Shown: one piece after another, positions 26,657 through 36,400 of the stretch | How the letters are laid out: each line of letters begins with the position of its first letter | Numbering within the stretch: the stretch's first letter is position 1 | Source: Methanocella_A sp049676595 | GTDB taxonomy: Archaea; Halobacteriota; Methanocellia; Methanocellales; Methanocellaceae | Assembly: GCF_049676595.1 (NCBI RefSeq) | Contig: NZ_CP187259.1 | Span: forward strand, 434,001 to 498,000 | DNA: 64,000 nucleotides | Reading direction: 5' to 3' | The notes under the pieces: model-generated | Told to the model about the DNA's origin: nothing | Seen by the model: the letters and a program-made list of their open reading frames with translations, nothing else | Database searches by the model: none | Position numbers and translations under genes: made by a program

Positions 26657-27322
26657 ATGGAAATGCAAGCTTTTACCAAGAACTATGAAGACCTGTGTAC
26701 CGAGGCAGGGTTTCAGTTCGTGTTCAACTGCGACCTCTGCGGCGACGGGTACAAGACTAAGTTCATCGAGTCGAAAACCTACCGGAAAAAGGGGCTTTTC
26801 GACACCATTGGCCGGGGAATAGGCCTGGCCGCCGACGTGGCCGGCATGAGCCGCATCGGCGATGCCTTCGAGCGCGGCACCGACATCATCAACCGCCGCC
26901 ACGAGGGCATGACCCCCGAATGGCACAAGGAGTACGAGCAGGCGTTCAAGCTCGCCCAGAACGAGGCCATGGGCCACTTCCACCGCTGCCCCAGCTGCCG
27001 GAACTACGTCTGCGACGCAGACTGGAACGAAGAGGACAGCATGTGCGTGGAATGCGCCCCGAGGGAGAACGTCGAAGTCACCAAGGCACGCGCCCAGCGC
27101 ATGAAGAGCGAGATCGAGGAGAAAGCCCAGCAGGCCAGCGTCTTCAGCGGCCAGATCGAGCGCCGGACCACCGTCTGCCCCCAGTGCGGCAAGCCCACGG
27201 GCGAAGGCAAGTTCTGCAACAACTGCGGTGCTCCCCTGGGTCTCAACCAGTGCCCGAAATGCGGCGCCAAGGTCGCCCTCGGCACCAGGTTCTGCGGCGA
27301 GTGCGGGAACAAGATGGGCTAA
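26657..27322 (+). CDS. Zinc-ribbon protein with an N-terminal unknown domain
   Basis: 221 residues from ATG 26657; GTG at 26648 is an alternative. The first half contains CDLCGDGYKTKFIESKTYRK and a Gly-rich helical segment, then CPSC and CVEC knuckles. A coiled helical stretch (KARAQRMKSEIEEKAQQA) leads to two C-terminal double-zinc ribbons, CPQCGKPTGEGKFCNNCG and CPKCGAKVALGTRFCGECG. The layout resembles the archaeal zinc-ribbon family found beside other ribbon proteins. Soluble; function not known. Confidence 0.7.
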   Translation: MEMQAFTKNYEDLCTEAGFQFVFNCDLCGDGYKTKFIESKTYRKKGLFDTIGRGIGLAADVAGMSRIGDAFERGTDIINRRHEGMTPEWHKEYEQAFKLAQNEAMGHFHRCPSCRNYVCDADWNEEDSMCVECAPRENVEVTKARAQRMKSEIEEKAQQASVFSGQIERRTTVCPQCGKPTGEGKFCNNCGAPLGLNQCPKCGAKVALGTRFCGECGNKMG

Positions 27323-27452
27323 CTTTACAAGATCGGATCGCACTGTCCTAACATAGGATGGGGACCCGGCCTAAGAACGGGACGGGACAGCCTAAGCCTC
27401 CCGGCAAGGCATAGGCCCCCCGTATACCTTTTTATCTTTCTGCCATACCATG

Positions 27453-27970
27453 TTGTCTCTGTGCTCGTGAACGTGGACGAACGCTGCGCTGTGCCGGCTT
27501 CTGATTACTCCGGTACTCGATAATATGTTGTCTCTGTGCTCGTGAACGTGGACGAACGCTGCGCTGTGCCGGCTTCTGATTACTCCGGTACTCGATAATA
27601 TGTTGTCTCTGTGCTCGTGAACGTGGACTAACGCTGCGCTGTGCCGGCTTCTGATTACTCCGGTACTCGATAATATGTTGTCTCTGTGCTCGTGAACGTG
27701 GACTAACGCTGCGCTGTGCCAGATCACAGATTCTAACAGATTGCTCAGATTGCACAGATAGCTAATAGATCAGTTATATATCGGGTAAACCATTTCCCCT
27801 CTTACCGAATCGTATCTGTGAAATCCGTGCAATCTGTCGTAATCTGTGATCCTGGCACAGCGCAGCGTTCGTATAGCTGTCTCACGTCATCAGAGTAATC
27901 AGAAACGCACAGCGCAGCGTTCGTATAGCTGTCTCACGCCATATGAACAACAAGAAACGCACAGCGTTAG
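27453..27970. repeat. Intergenic hairpin element, family B, with a 4 x 75-bp array
   Basis: Four 75-bp direct repeats start at 27453, 27528, 27603 and 27678. Copies 1-2 have GTGGACGAACG and copies 3-4 GTGGACTAACG, otherwise nearly the same. Next comes a long inverted repeat of CAGATTGCACAGAT-type words (about 27720-27765 against 27810-27855). On the far side are two or three inverted 52-bp units starting at 27855 and 27907. The whole element covers most of the gap from 27323 to 28145; the remainder is AT-rich without features. Confidence 0.85.
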
Positions 27971-28145
27971 TATTGTCATCACATACGGCATTTTGCCCAC
28001 CTTAATCCAGCGTTTGCCCGGCAATTTATCTTCCATCCGGCTATCGGGCCGTAATTATTCCTTGTTTTAATGTACTGCAACGCAAGCGTAAAGCTAATAT
28101 GTTAACGGAGTAATTTGTAACGAAGCGCTAAGTGACGGTGGTAAA

Positions 28146-28769
28146 TTGTCTCATGCAGAAATCGAGGAATTTTTCAGGCAGAACCCCGGCATATACGCGG
28201 CCGCCTGCGAAGACGACTTAGATCAGCTGCGCAGGATCTACGAGCTGTACCCGGATCAGGTACGCCTCCTCAAAGAGGGGGAAGCCGTAGAGGCGAGCCG
28301 GTTCGAGTGCCGGCGGTGCGGAGCCTGCTGTGCCACGGTCAGATTTATCCCCGTCTGCCACGCGGACGTGGTGCGCTGGGTAATCCAGAAGCGGTGGGAC
28401 ATCCTCGGGCAGGTCGTAGTAGACCGCACTAAGACCCCGCTGATGGCCATATGGGGCAAAGAATCCATCGCCAAAGCCCGGGCCAACGCCGCGGCCGTCC
28501 TGGAAGGCCAGGAACTCGACGAAAATGTCAGGCGCCACGTCACCCAGGTGCTGTACGTTACGGACCTCGTGGAGAGCGCCGTATATACTGCAAGGGAAGA
28601 CAACCGGTGCATCTTCTTCTCCGTGGAAAGCAACTGCTGCATCATCCACGACACCAAGCCCCGGGTGTGCGACAAGTTCCCCTATTACATAGGTAAGTTC
28701 ACCGACCCTAAATTACTGGAGTACGACTTCTGCCCGGGTCTGAAAGATCTGAAGGGGTCTCAGGCCTAA
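28146..28769 (+). CDS. YkgJ-family cysteine-cluster protein
   Basis: 207 residues with a TTG start at 28146, the only reasonable start ahead of the domain. Cysteines 55, 58, 61 and 62 (FECRRCGACC) begin the cluster. NCCIIHDTKPRVCDKFPYY in the second half completes the pattern typical of YkgJ (a putative zinc or Fe-S binding fold). No membrane segment. The biochemical role of this family is unknown. A single-gene transcript is likely; the upstream flank is a family B repeat. Confidence 0.8.
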   Translation: MSHAEIEEFFRQNPGIYAAACEDDLDQLRRIYELYPDQVRLLKEGEAVEASRFECRRCGACCATVRFIPVCHADVVRWVIQKRWDILGQVVVDRTKTPLMAIWGKESIAKARANAAAVLEGQELDENVRRHVTQVLYVTDLVESAVYTAREDNRCIFFSVESNCCIIHDTKPRVCDKFPYYIGKFTDPKLLEYDFCPGLKDLKGSQA

Positions 28770-28958
28770 GCTACTCTCTTCGCGCCAGGAACCTAGGCGA
28801 TGACTCATAAGGTTGCCTACATGCGAAACTAAACTTCTTTCTGTAGCGTGAAAAAGGTCTAATGTAAAATCTAAGTGATTTGACTACTCTTAGAAACGTC
28901 TTCACGTGTGGCCTCTGCTATCACCGAGGCGAGAGAGCCATGTTTTTAAAAAAGTGGA

Positions 28959-28980
28959 AGCCTGTATTATGCTACAGGCT
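28959..28980 (-). terminator. Intrinsic-type terminator after secD
   Basis: AGCCTGTA (28959-28966) pairs perfectly with TACAGGCT (28973-28980). On the minus strand, which carries secF-secD, it is followed by CTTCCACTTTTTTAAAAAC, so the U-rich tract lies on the side expected for this transcript. It is 30 bp beyond the secD stop. Confidence 0.6.
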
Positions 28981-29010
28981 CCTGTCTTCCGAAAGTACGC
29001 ACAGCCGATC

Positions 29011-30309
29011 TTATTTATTCAGGATCTCGCTGATGATCTTGCCGTACGCGGGCCGGGTGATTAATATCCCTATGGCCACGCCGACGATGGTCGTCAGGGC
29101 GAAGCCTCTGAGGGCTCCGAAGCCCATGAAGTACAGCGGGATCATGGCCACTACGACGGTCGCTGCGGAGGCGAAGATGATCTTGAACGCCTGGGTCATC
29201 TTCTGCAGGATCTTCTTAGTGGTCGGGGCTCTGCCGGTGGTCATCACTTCGTCGGTGATGATGATCAGCTGGTCGATGCCGGTACCGATGACCGCGATGA
29301 TGGCAGCCACGGAGGGCAGGTCGATCTCCCACCGGACGAAGGGCATAGTTGCGAAGCCGAGCAGGATGAAGACTTCGAACAGCGAGGTCAGGAACATCGG
29401 GACGATGATCCTCGGCTCCCTGTACCGGATGTACATGATGGCGCCGATGGCCAGCTGGGCCAGTACCATGGCGATGATGGCCATGGTCTTGAACTGGGCG
29501 CCCTGCTCTGCGGGCACCTGGCCGGAGCTGACGACTTCGACTCCGAAGGGCAGCGCGCCGGCGCTCATGTGGACGTAGACCTTCTTGGCTTCTTCGATGC
29601 CTTCCTCGCCGGTGCCGGTAGACGCTACCGCCTGGTCGACCGGGCCTGCCAGCAGGGTCTGGGCCAGGCTCGGGGCGATGGGTGCCCGGTGGAACTCTTT
29701 ACCGTCGAGCAGCATCATGACCTGGTGGTTGTTCGGGTCCCTCAGAATGTCGTACTTGCTGGCCACGTCGTGGAACTTCTGAGCTCCTTCGGGCTTGAGC
29801 GAGAACGATACGCCGTGCGATCCGTCGGTCTGGCTGATCACGGACACGCCCAGCACGCTGTCACCGTAGAGGATGTGCTCGGACTCGTTGCCGGGCCCGG
29901 TCTGGATCCGCATCTCGAACTGGCCGGGGGTGCCCAATATTTCCATGGCTTCGCTGTAATTTATGCCGGCGAAGTCGATGAGCATGTAGGCGTTGTTATC
30001 CCCGTCCCGCACCGTGGCGATGGGGATGTTCTTGAGGCCGAAGGCGTTGACCTTGGTCTCCATGATGCCCTTGGTCAGCTCGAGCTGCTCGTCGGTGATG
30101 GTGTTGTTGCTGCCGCTCTGGTTGATCAGTTTCAGCTTGAGCTGGGAGCCGCCCTCGAAGTCCAGCCCGAACTTGAGGTTCGTGACGAGCTGGCCGTTAG
30201 AGATGGTCGGCCCGATGAAGATGGCCGACAGCAGCAGGCATATGATCAACGCGATGACCCTGTAGTCGGTGAGGATCTTCACCCAGATGTTTTCGCCTTT
30301 CTCAGCCAT
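29011..30309 (-). CDS. secD: Protein-export membrane protein SecD
   Basis: 432 residues of the archaeal SecD form. An N-terminal membrane helix (VIALIICLLLSAIFIGP) is followed by LKFGLDFEGGSQLKLKLIN, the D1 signature. A large external domain comes next, and then five more membrane helices with VGVAIGILITRPAYGKII near the end. It works with SecF beside the SecYE channel to pull exported proteins across the membrane. It overlaps the secF stop by 8 bp and has a terminator downstream, so the pair is one operon. Confidence 0.95.
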   Translation of the reverse strand: MAEKGENIWVKILTDYRVIALIICLLLSAIFIGPTISNGQLVTNLKFGLDFEGGSQLKLKLINQSGSNNTITDEQLELTKGIMETKVNAFGLKNIPIATVRDGDNNAYMLIDFAGINYSEAMEILGTPGQFEMRIQTGPGNESEHILYGDSVLGVSVISQTDGSHGVSFSLKPEGAQKFHDVASKYDILRDPNNHQVMMLLDGKEFHRAPIAPSLAQTLLAGPVDQAVASTGTGEEGIEEAKKVYVHMSAGALPFGVEVVSSGQVPAEQGAQFKTMAIIAMVLAQLAIGAIMYIRYREPRIIVPMFLTSLFEVFILLGFATMPFVRWEIDLPSVAAIIAVIGTGIDQLIIITDEVMTTGRAPTTKKILQKMTQAFKIIFASAATVVVAMIPLYFMGFGALRGFALTTIVGVAIGILITRPAYGKIISEILNK

Positions 30310-31264
30310 ATTTCGCCCTCCCGGCAGGAGATTCCATGTACCATTTGAGCAGCCCTGCGTTAAAGAGCCAGGTGTTGATGATGTCGGCGAGCAGCCCGAA
30401 GATCATGACTATAGCGATGGCTGACAGCATCGGAATAGGGGCGAAGCCGACCAGGTACGAGAAAGTCGAGAAGATATATAGTATGATGAAGGCGATGATG
30501 GCCGTGATCGTCATCGTCAGCCCTGTCACCCTGCACGAGCTGATCTTCTTGTCAATATATTTCCTCTCGCCCAGCACCTTGGTGGTCAGGAGAATATCCG
30601 TGTCCACCGAGTAGCCGATGAGCATGAGCAGCGCGGCAAAAGTGCCGAACGTCAGCTCGACGTGGAATAGGTTCATCATGGCTACCGCGAACATGATGTC
30701 CGAGAAGGCCGCAGCGATGATCGCCACGGAAGGCACAATGTTCCGGAAGATGACGAACACGGTGATCGCCATGCCAACGAAGGCCACCAGCACGGCCAGG
30801 ACTGCCTGGCTCTGGTTAGCCTCGCTGAAGACTCCGCCAACCTGCTCGATCGGCGGGTTGTTATAGTTCGCGTTCACATATCCGGTCAGCTCTCGCAGCT
30901 GGTTGCTGTCCATAGTGGCGAACTGCATGGACTTAGTCCCGGCGTTGCCCGTGGTGATCAGCTTGAGCGGGTACTTCGCGAACTCGGTTTGCAGCTGTTC
31001 GTCAGACTTGTCGGTCTTGATCGTGATCAGCGTGCCGCCTTTGAAATCCAGCCCCAGGTGGAGCGGGCTTCCGGTCGTCGCGAACGTGTATCCGATGATG
31101 AGTAATGATACTAACAGGATAGCCACTGGCAGGCCAATCGCCTGCTTTAAGGGAAGCTCCGGGAATCGAAGCTTCGATAACAGCCCCGTTGGCGGCGGGG
31201 AGAACTCCTCGTCCTCCTTTTTCTGCGCGGGGGCCTTAGGCTTGTTTATGTTATCCGCCTTCAT
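30302..31264 (-). CDS. secF: Protein-export membrane protein SecF
   Basis: 320 residues. A Pro/Lys-rich cytoplasmic N-tail leads to a first helix (IGLPVAILLVSLLIIGYTFA). The hallmark LHLGLDFKGGTLITIKTDKS follows, and then the compact external domain. Five more helices include SVDTDILLTTKVLGERKY (residues of the SecF family motif). SecF is the first gene of the pair and partners SecD in the export motor. Its promoter should lie in the 210-bp gap to 31475, which it shares divergently with the small wHTH gene. Confidence 0.95.
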   Translation of the reverse strand: MKADNINKPKAPAQKKEDEEFSPPPTGLLSKLRFPELPLKQAIGLPVAILLVSLLIIGYTFATTGSPLHLGLDFKGGTLITIKTDKSDEQLQTEFAKYPLKLITTGNAGTKSMQFATMDSNQLRELTGYVNANYNNPPIEQVGGVFSEANQSQAVLAVLVAFVGMAITVFVIFRNIVPSVAIIAAAFSDIMFAVAMMNLFHVELTFGTFAALLMLIGYSVDTDILLTTKVLGERKYIDKKISSCRVTGLTMTITAIIAFIILYIFSTFSYLVGFAPIPMLSAIAIVMIFGLLADIINTWLFNAGLLKWYMESPAGRAKYG

Positions 31265-31474
31265 CTAAATCATCTATCTCTTACACGTTAGTGCTTGAAA
31301 AAGCTTTTGTGCGACTGTCGCGCCCTGGACAGGCTTCCAATTAATCCTAGTAATTTAAATATCACGGGATATGATAATTCCTTACAGCTTAAGGAAAGTT
31401 GAAAAAATGTTGCGAGAGCCGAAGTCTTTAAATACTTGATGGTGCATATAGTGTATTCAGAGGGGAAGTATATT

Positions 31475-31723
31475 ATGTTGAAGAAAATAACGCTGAAGGA
31501 TCAGTATAACCACAGCCAGGAAGCCATCATTGAGTACCTCAAGAACGGCATCAAGGAAGGCAAGCGCTTCTTCAAGTCCAAGTACATCGCCCGGGACCTG
31601 GGCATGAGCCCCAAAGAGGTGGGCACCAACATGAAGATCCTGTCGGACGAGTGCCAGGACCTGCGGATCGAGAAGTGGAGCTACTCCAAGAGCACCACCT
31701 GGAGCGTCGAGCATACGGCTTAA
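31475..31723 (+). CDS. Small winged-helix-like protein (DUF7123-type)
   Basis: 82 residues from ATG 31475; aggggaag 7 nt upstream is a good ribosome site. TTTAAATACT near 31426 is a TATA box that would start the RNA around 31455, so the frame's earlier codons are untranslated. The chain QEAIIEYLKNGIKEGKRFFK, then KYIARDLGMSPKEVGTNMKI, reads like a small winged helix that conserves the recognition helix. This family is widespread in methanogens and haloarchaea as I recall it; function unknown. It is divergent from secF. Confidence 0.7.
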   Translation: MLKKITLKDQYNHSQEAIIEYLKNGIKEGKRFFKSKYIARDLGMSPKEVGTNMKILSDECQDLRIEKWSYSKSTTWSVEHTA

Positions 31724-31730
31724 GTCGTAG

Positions 31731-31790
31731 GCAGACGACTCAGGCCATCGGCAGACGACTGAGGTCGTCGGCAGACGACTGAGGTCGTCT
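31731..31790 (+). repeat. Three 20-bp direct repeats forming small hairpins
   Basis: gcagacgact starts at 31731, 31751 and 31771, each the beginning of a 20-bp unit. The last two units and the following bases contain AGACGACTGAGGTCGTCT, a 7-bp stem with a TGAG loop. It begins 8 bp after the wHTH stop, so it may end or protect that transcript. A T tract (gtctttttt) comes 20 bp later. Confidence 0.6.
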
Positions 31791-31909
31791 GATACAATTT
31801 CCCGAACGTCTTTTTTCACTCTTTTCTCCTATTTCTTCACAGACCCGGCGAGCATGGCGTCCGCCGGTGCGCCGCCCGATCGGCAGCCCGGTAAGTATAT
31901 TTAGTCCCT

Positions 31910-33112
31910 GTGCCTATCGTAGCCTTCGAGGTCACAGCTGTGGACGAAGTAGTGATCGGGAAAGCGAAGGAGCGAACGCGGTTCAGTTTCGAGTACCTTG
32001 ACTGGAGGCCTTTCGCGCTCGCCGGCCTGAACGTGCTTTCCATCCTGCTCGTATGGGCACCTTTCCTGGGCGACATGCGCACGATCTGCCGCTACCTGGA
32101 CGGGCCTATGTATATGTACGTGGCCGCCACGCTCTATTCTATCCCGGCCGACTCACCTCTGCACGCAATGCCCCTACCCGACTTCTACTATGCCTGCCAC
32201 CTGGTGGTCTTCCCGCTGCTGATCAGGGCATTCTCTTTCCTCGGGTACGACTGGTCCATGCTGTTCGTCTCCGCGGCGGCTTCCACGCTCGCCACGGTGA
32301 TCTTCTACTACCTGGTAAAAGAATTCAAGTACTCCGTCAACCCCTTCTGGGCTTCGATCGTCTTCATCTTCTTCCCGTGCCGGTGGCTGCTCTACCACAG
32401 CGTGGGAGCCACCGAGCCAGTGTTCATCCTTCTGGTCGTCGCCTCGCTCTACTGCTACAAAAAGGACAGCTACGTCCTGGCGTTCCTGCTCGCGGGGCTG
32501 GCCAGCGCGACCCGGATTTTCGGCATACTGCTCTTCGTGTCGTACGCTGTCACGCTGATCTCGCAGCGCAAATACCGTTACCTCCCGCTAACTCTGCTCA
32601 TCCCGGCGTTTCTGGTCGCGAACTTCCTCAACTATCAGGTCATCTATGGGGACTTCTTTGCCTATTTTAAATACAACGGCTCGTTCGTCAGCATCGCCCA
32701 CATAGCCCTCCCGTACCTGTCCTGGAGCGTGCCGGTGCCAGTGCCCCTGCCCATGTTCCTGACCAACGTGCTCCCGGGCAACACGAACAATATGGAGCTG
32801 TTCATAGCGATCTACGTCCTGTACATCCTGGGCACGCTGAGGCTGTGGAAACACAAGGAACTGTTCTTCTACTCCGCCTTCTTCGTAGGGGCTATCATGT
32901 TCATCGGCCACCCTGACATCAGCCGGTACCTCCTCCCGGCCGCGCCTTTCGCCCTCATCCTCGCGTTCGACGACATCATCTCGAGGAAAGAGTTCATGCT
33001 GGTCTTCCCCCTGATCATCGTCCTCGGGTACCTGTACTGCTGGGGGCTGGTGCCGTCGAACCTGATGGACGCCGGTATCTACGGGGACATGATCAACTCT
33101 ATCAACCGCTGA
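31910..33112 (+). CDS. Multi-pass membrane protein, GT-C/PIG-V-like mannosyltransferase candidate
   Basis: 400 residues starting at GTG 31910. About ten hydrophobic segments alternate with short loops. The first loop carries YLDGPMYMYVAATLY, where the acidic residue and its place after the first helix fit the catalytic loop of GT-C fold glycosyltransferases that use polyprenyl-linked sugars. GLASATRIFGILLF resembles the LARxxG.. segment of PIG-V-like mannosyltransferases. It would act at the outer face of the membrane in N-glycan or lipid glycosylation. Substrate inferred. Confidence 0.6.
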   Translation: MPIVAFEVTAVDEVVIGKAKERTRFSFEYLDWRPFALAGLNVLSILLVWAPFLGDMRTICRYLDGPMYMYVAATLYSIPADSPLHAMPLPDFYYACHLVVFPLLIRAFSFLGYDWSMLFVSAAASTLATVIFYYLVKEFKYSVNPFWASIVFIFFPCRWLLYHSVGATEPVFILLVVASLYCYKKDSYVLAFLLAGLASATRIFGILLFVSYAVTLISQRKYRYLPLTLLIPAFLVANFLNYQVIYGDFFAYFKYNGSFVSIAHIALPYLSWSVPVPVPLPMFLTNVLPGNTNNMELFIAIYVLYILGTLRLWKHKELFFYSAFFVGAIMFIGHPDISRYLLPAAPFALILAFDDIISRKEFMLVFPLIIVLGYLYCWGLVPSNLMDAGIYGDMINSINR

Positions 33113-33261
33113 TTAAAAAACCGGTAGAAAATCCTGTTATTTTTACATTTTTTACTAATACCAAATTTACCATCTTACTTACTGTACAAGCGACTGCAAG
33201 ACGTGGTTGTCGGAAGTTCATTTCTGAAATTACATTCGAATATTTTCTAAAATAATCGAAA

Positions 33262-33272
33262 TATTTTATATA
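33262..33272 (+). promoter_or_regulatory. TATA box of the PKD/beta-propeller gene
   Basis: tattttatata at 33262-33272 is the only strong TATA in the 33113-33412 gap. It would start the RNA near 33292, about 120 nt before the preferred ATG. The gap otherwise has AT-rich sequence and nothing else recognisable. Confidence 0.5.
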
Positions 33273-33412
33273 ACATCTTTACCAACCTTTGCTAACTCAG
33301 TAATCGCCGACAAACAACAGGTTCGTCTGAGGAGATCGAGATGTTGGAAAAACCAGGTAGTTCTAGACCGGCTCCACGATGGGGCGGGCATATTTTGGGA
33401 AGTAAAACAATC

Positions 33413-36400
33413 ATGCGAATAAGTAATCTGCTGGCCATCAGCTGGCTGCTTATGGGCGTGTTCAGCATATCTGCGCCAGCGGCGCTCGCCAGTCCTGGCG
33501 ACGTCTCCCTCAACCTGGAGAACAGCTGGAACAACGCGTTTCTCGGGGCAGCACACCCCATGGGGCTTGCCATAGATCAAGACGACAACGTCTATTTCGT
33601 GGATTCCGAACAGAGTATTGTCTTCAAGATGACCGGAAGCAGCGCTCCTGTCCACTTGATCACCGACATCCTGACGCCGCAGGGAGTGGCCGTCGATGCG
33701 GCTGGCAACCTCTACGTTGCAGGCTGGTCCGATTTTGCGGTCTACCGGGTGGACCCGTCGGGAACTGATGAGACGGTATACGCCAGTGAAATCTGGGATC
33801 CTACCTCCGTGGCGCTCGACAGTGCTGGCAACGTCTACGTCACCGACTACTCCAGCAATGTCGTATACAAGATCACCGGTGTCGAAACAAAAGAGACCAT
33901 CGGCAGCGGATTCCTCAACCCCTACGGAATCGCGGTCGATCCGGCCAGCAACGTCTACGTCACGAACTCTGGTGGCGACACCGTTTCCAGGATCACTCCC
34001 GGGGGGTCGACCAGCACCATCTTAAGCGAGCTGTCCTCTCCCGCCGGCATAGCCGTCCATCCTGCCGGCCACATCTTCGTTGCTGACTCGGCTACGGGGC
34101 AAATCCACGTCATTACCCCTGATGAGCGACACCTGACCTTAAATGAGGGGCTTAACGGTCCAAAAGGTCTGGCTTTCGATTCTTCGAACAATCTCTATGT
34201 CCTCGACAACACCGGGCTGCGGAAGTATACCGTAACTGTCGAGTCTTCTGCACCCCCGACACTGCCTGTGGCCTACTTCTCGGCCGACAAGACCAGCGGT
34301 ATAACACCCCTGAGTGTCCAGTTCACCGATGCCAGCACTGGCTATGCATCCTCGTGGCAGTGGAACTTCGGCGACGGCTCCGAGAACAGTACCTCGCAGA
34401 ATCCCGCTCATACGTTCAGTGCTCCTGGCACCTATACTGTGACTTTGACCGCCATCAACGCGAACGGCACCAGTACGATGCAGAAGAGCAACTATATCAC
34501 GACGATAGCTCCCACTCTTCCGGCGGCCGATTTCTCGGCTAACCCGACCGTTGGCCTGGCTCCGTTAAACGTGCAGTTCACCGACGCCTCTACTGGCTAC
34601 GCTTCTTCGTGGCAGTGGAACTTCGGCGACGGCAGCCCGAACAGCACCTCGCAGAGTCCCCTTCATCAGTATGTCAGCCCAGGCACCTATACGGTGACGC
34701 TGACGGCCATCAACGCGAACGGCAGCAGTACTCTGGAGAGGCCAGTATATGTAAACGTGATCGCTCCGACGCTGCCTGTGGCCGATTTCTCGGCTGACAA
34801 GACCAGTGGCCTGGCTCCGCTCGATGTCCAGTTTACTGATGCTTCTACCGGGTACGCTTCCTCATGGCAGTGGAACTTCGGCGACGGCAGCCCGAACAGC
34901 ACCTCCCAGAATCCCGAGCACACGTTCAGCGCTCCTGGCACCTATACTGTGACTTTGACCGCCATCAACGCGAACGGCTCGAGTACACTGCACCGAGCCG
35001 GGTATGTGACAGCGATCGCTCCGACGCTGCCTGTAGCGGACTTCTCGGCTAACCCGACCGTTGGCCTGGCTCCGTTAAACGTGCAGTTCACCGACGCCTC
35101 TACTGGCTACGCTTCCTCGTGGCAGTGGAACTTCGGCGACGGCTCTTCTAATAGTACCGAGCAGAGTCCCCTGCATCAGTACGCAAGCGCAGGCTCCTAC
35201 GCGGTGACGTTGACCGCTATCAACGCGAACGGCAGCAGTACTCTGCAGAGGCCGGCTTACGTGACCGCAGGCACCCCGGTCGTACCTGCCGTCTCAGCCA
35301 GCGCCGCCCAGGTGTACGAGGGCCCGGACACCAGAGTAGACATCTCGTATACGCTCACTAACATCCGCGGGGGTAACGCTCTGATCACGGTCACCGATTC
35401 CCTCGACCAGGCTGTGTGGAGCAAGTACAACGGCGCCCAGGCCGCAGGGCATCACAGCGAGACCTGGGGCGGCACATATCTCGACGGCACGAGCGTGCCC
35501 GATGGGCAGTACACGGTGAAGGTCAGCGTCGACAACGAAACCTGGGGTGTAACAGGGATTGCCGGAACCGACAACAGCCACTTCGATTATCCGTACTGCG
35601 CCGAGGTAGACGGCTTCGGGAACGTGTACGTATCCGACTTCGGCAACCAGCGGGTACAGGTCTTTGATCAGGCCGGCGCTTATGTCAGAACTCTCGGCAC
35701 TACCGGAAGCACCGGCAGCGACAACAGCCACTTTAACGGCCCGCGGGGGCTCGCGGTGAACGGCAGCGGCTACCTGTACGTCGCAGACGTTTATAACTAC
35801 CGCGTGCAGGTGTTCGATCCGGCCGGCGCTTACGTGAAGACCGTCGGGACGACGGGCGTCTCCGGAACCGGAAACGATGCCTTTACGAATCCTTACGCAG
35901 TGGCAGTGAACGGCAGCGGCTACCTCTACGTAGCTGACACTTTCAACCATCGCGTGCAGGTGTTCGATCCGGCCGGCGCTTACCTCCGCACCCTCGGCGT
36001 CACCGGCACCGCTGGGGCAGATAACGGCCACTTCAACTACCCGGTAGACATTGCGATAGATGCGGACGACAATCTCTACGTATCTGACAATTATAACCGG
36101 CGGGTGCAGGTGTTCGATCCGGCCGGCGCTTACGTGATGACGATGGGCACGACCGGCGTTTCCGGGAGCGACGACAGCCACTTCGCGGACCCCGCCGGCA
36201 TAGCGTTGGACGGCAGCGGCAACGTCTACGTGGTCGAGAAAGCCAACAATCGGGTACAGGTCTTCGATGCTGCCGGCGCATATCTTTCCACTATGGGCAC
36301 GACCGGCAGCGCAGGGAGCGACGACAGCCGCTTTAACGCCCCCTCGGGCGTGGCGGCCACCGGCAGCGGCCGTATATACGTAACGGACAGCGGAAATAAC

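Noticed and set aside
27453..27750. Four regular 75-bp direct repeats that could be taken for a CRISPR array
   Set aside because: The segments between the conserved core are the same in all four units, not unique spacers; the same elements recur at other loci with an inverted arm; no cas gene is present.
27392..27755. Long open frames with a repeated protein sequence (HSAALVHVHEHRDN) in the family B element
   Set aside because: The repeated peptide is only the translation of the 75-bp DNA repeat, in more than one frame; no start signal or codon bias.
33341..33412. Extension of the PKD protein start to ATG 33341
   Set aside because: The extra 24 residues would come before a clear signal peptide; the ATG at 33413 gives a normal secretory start. 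A few additional residues remain possible.
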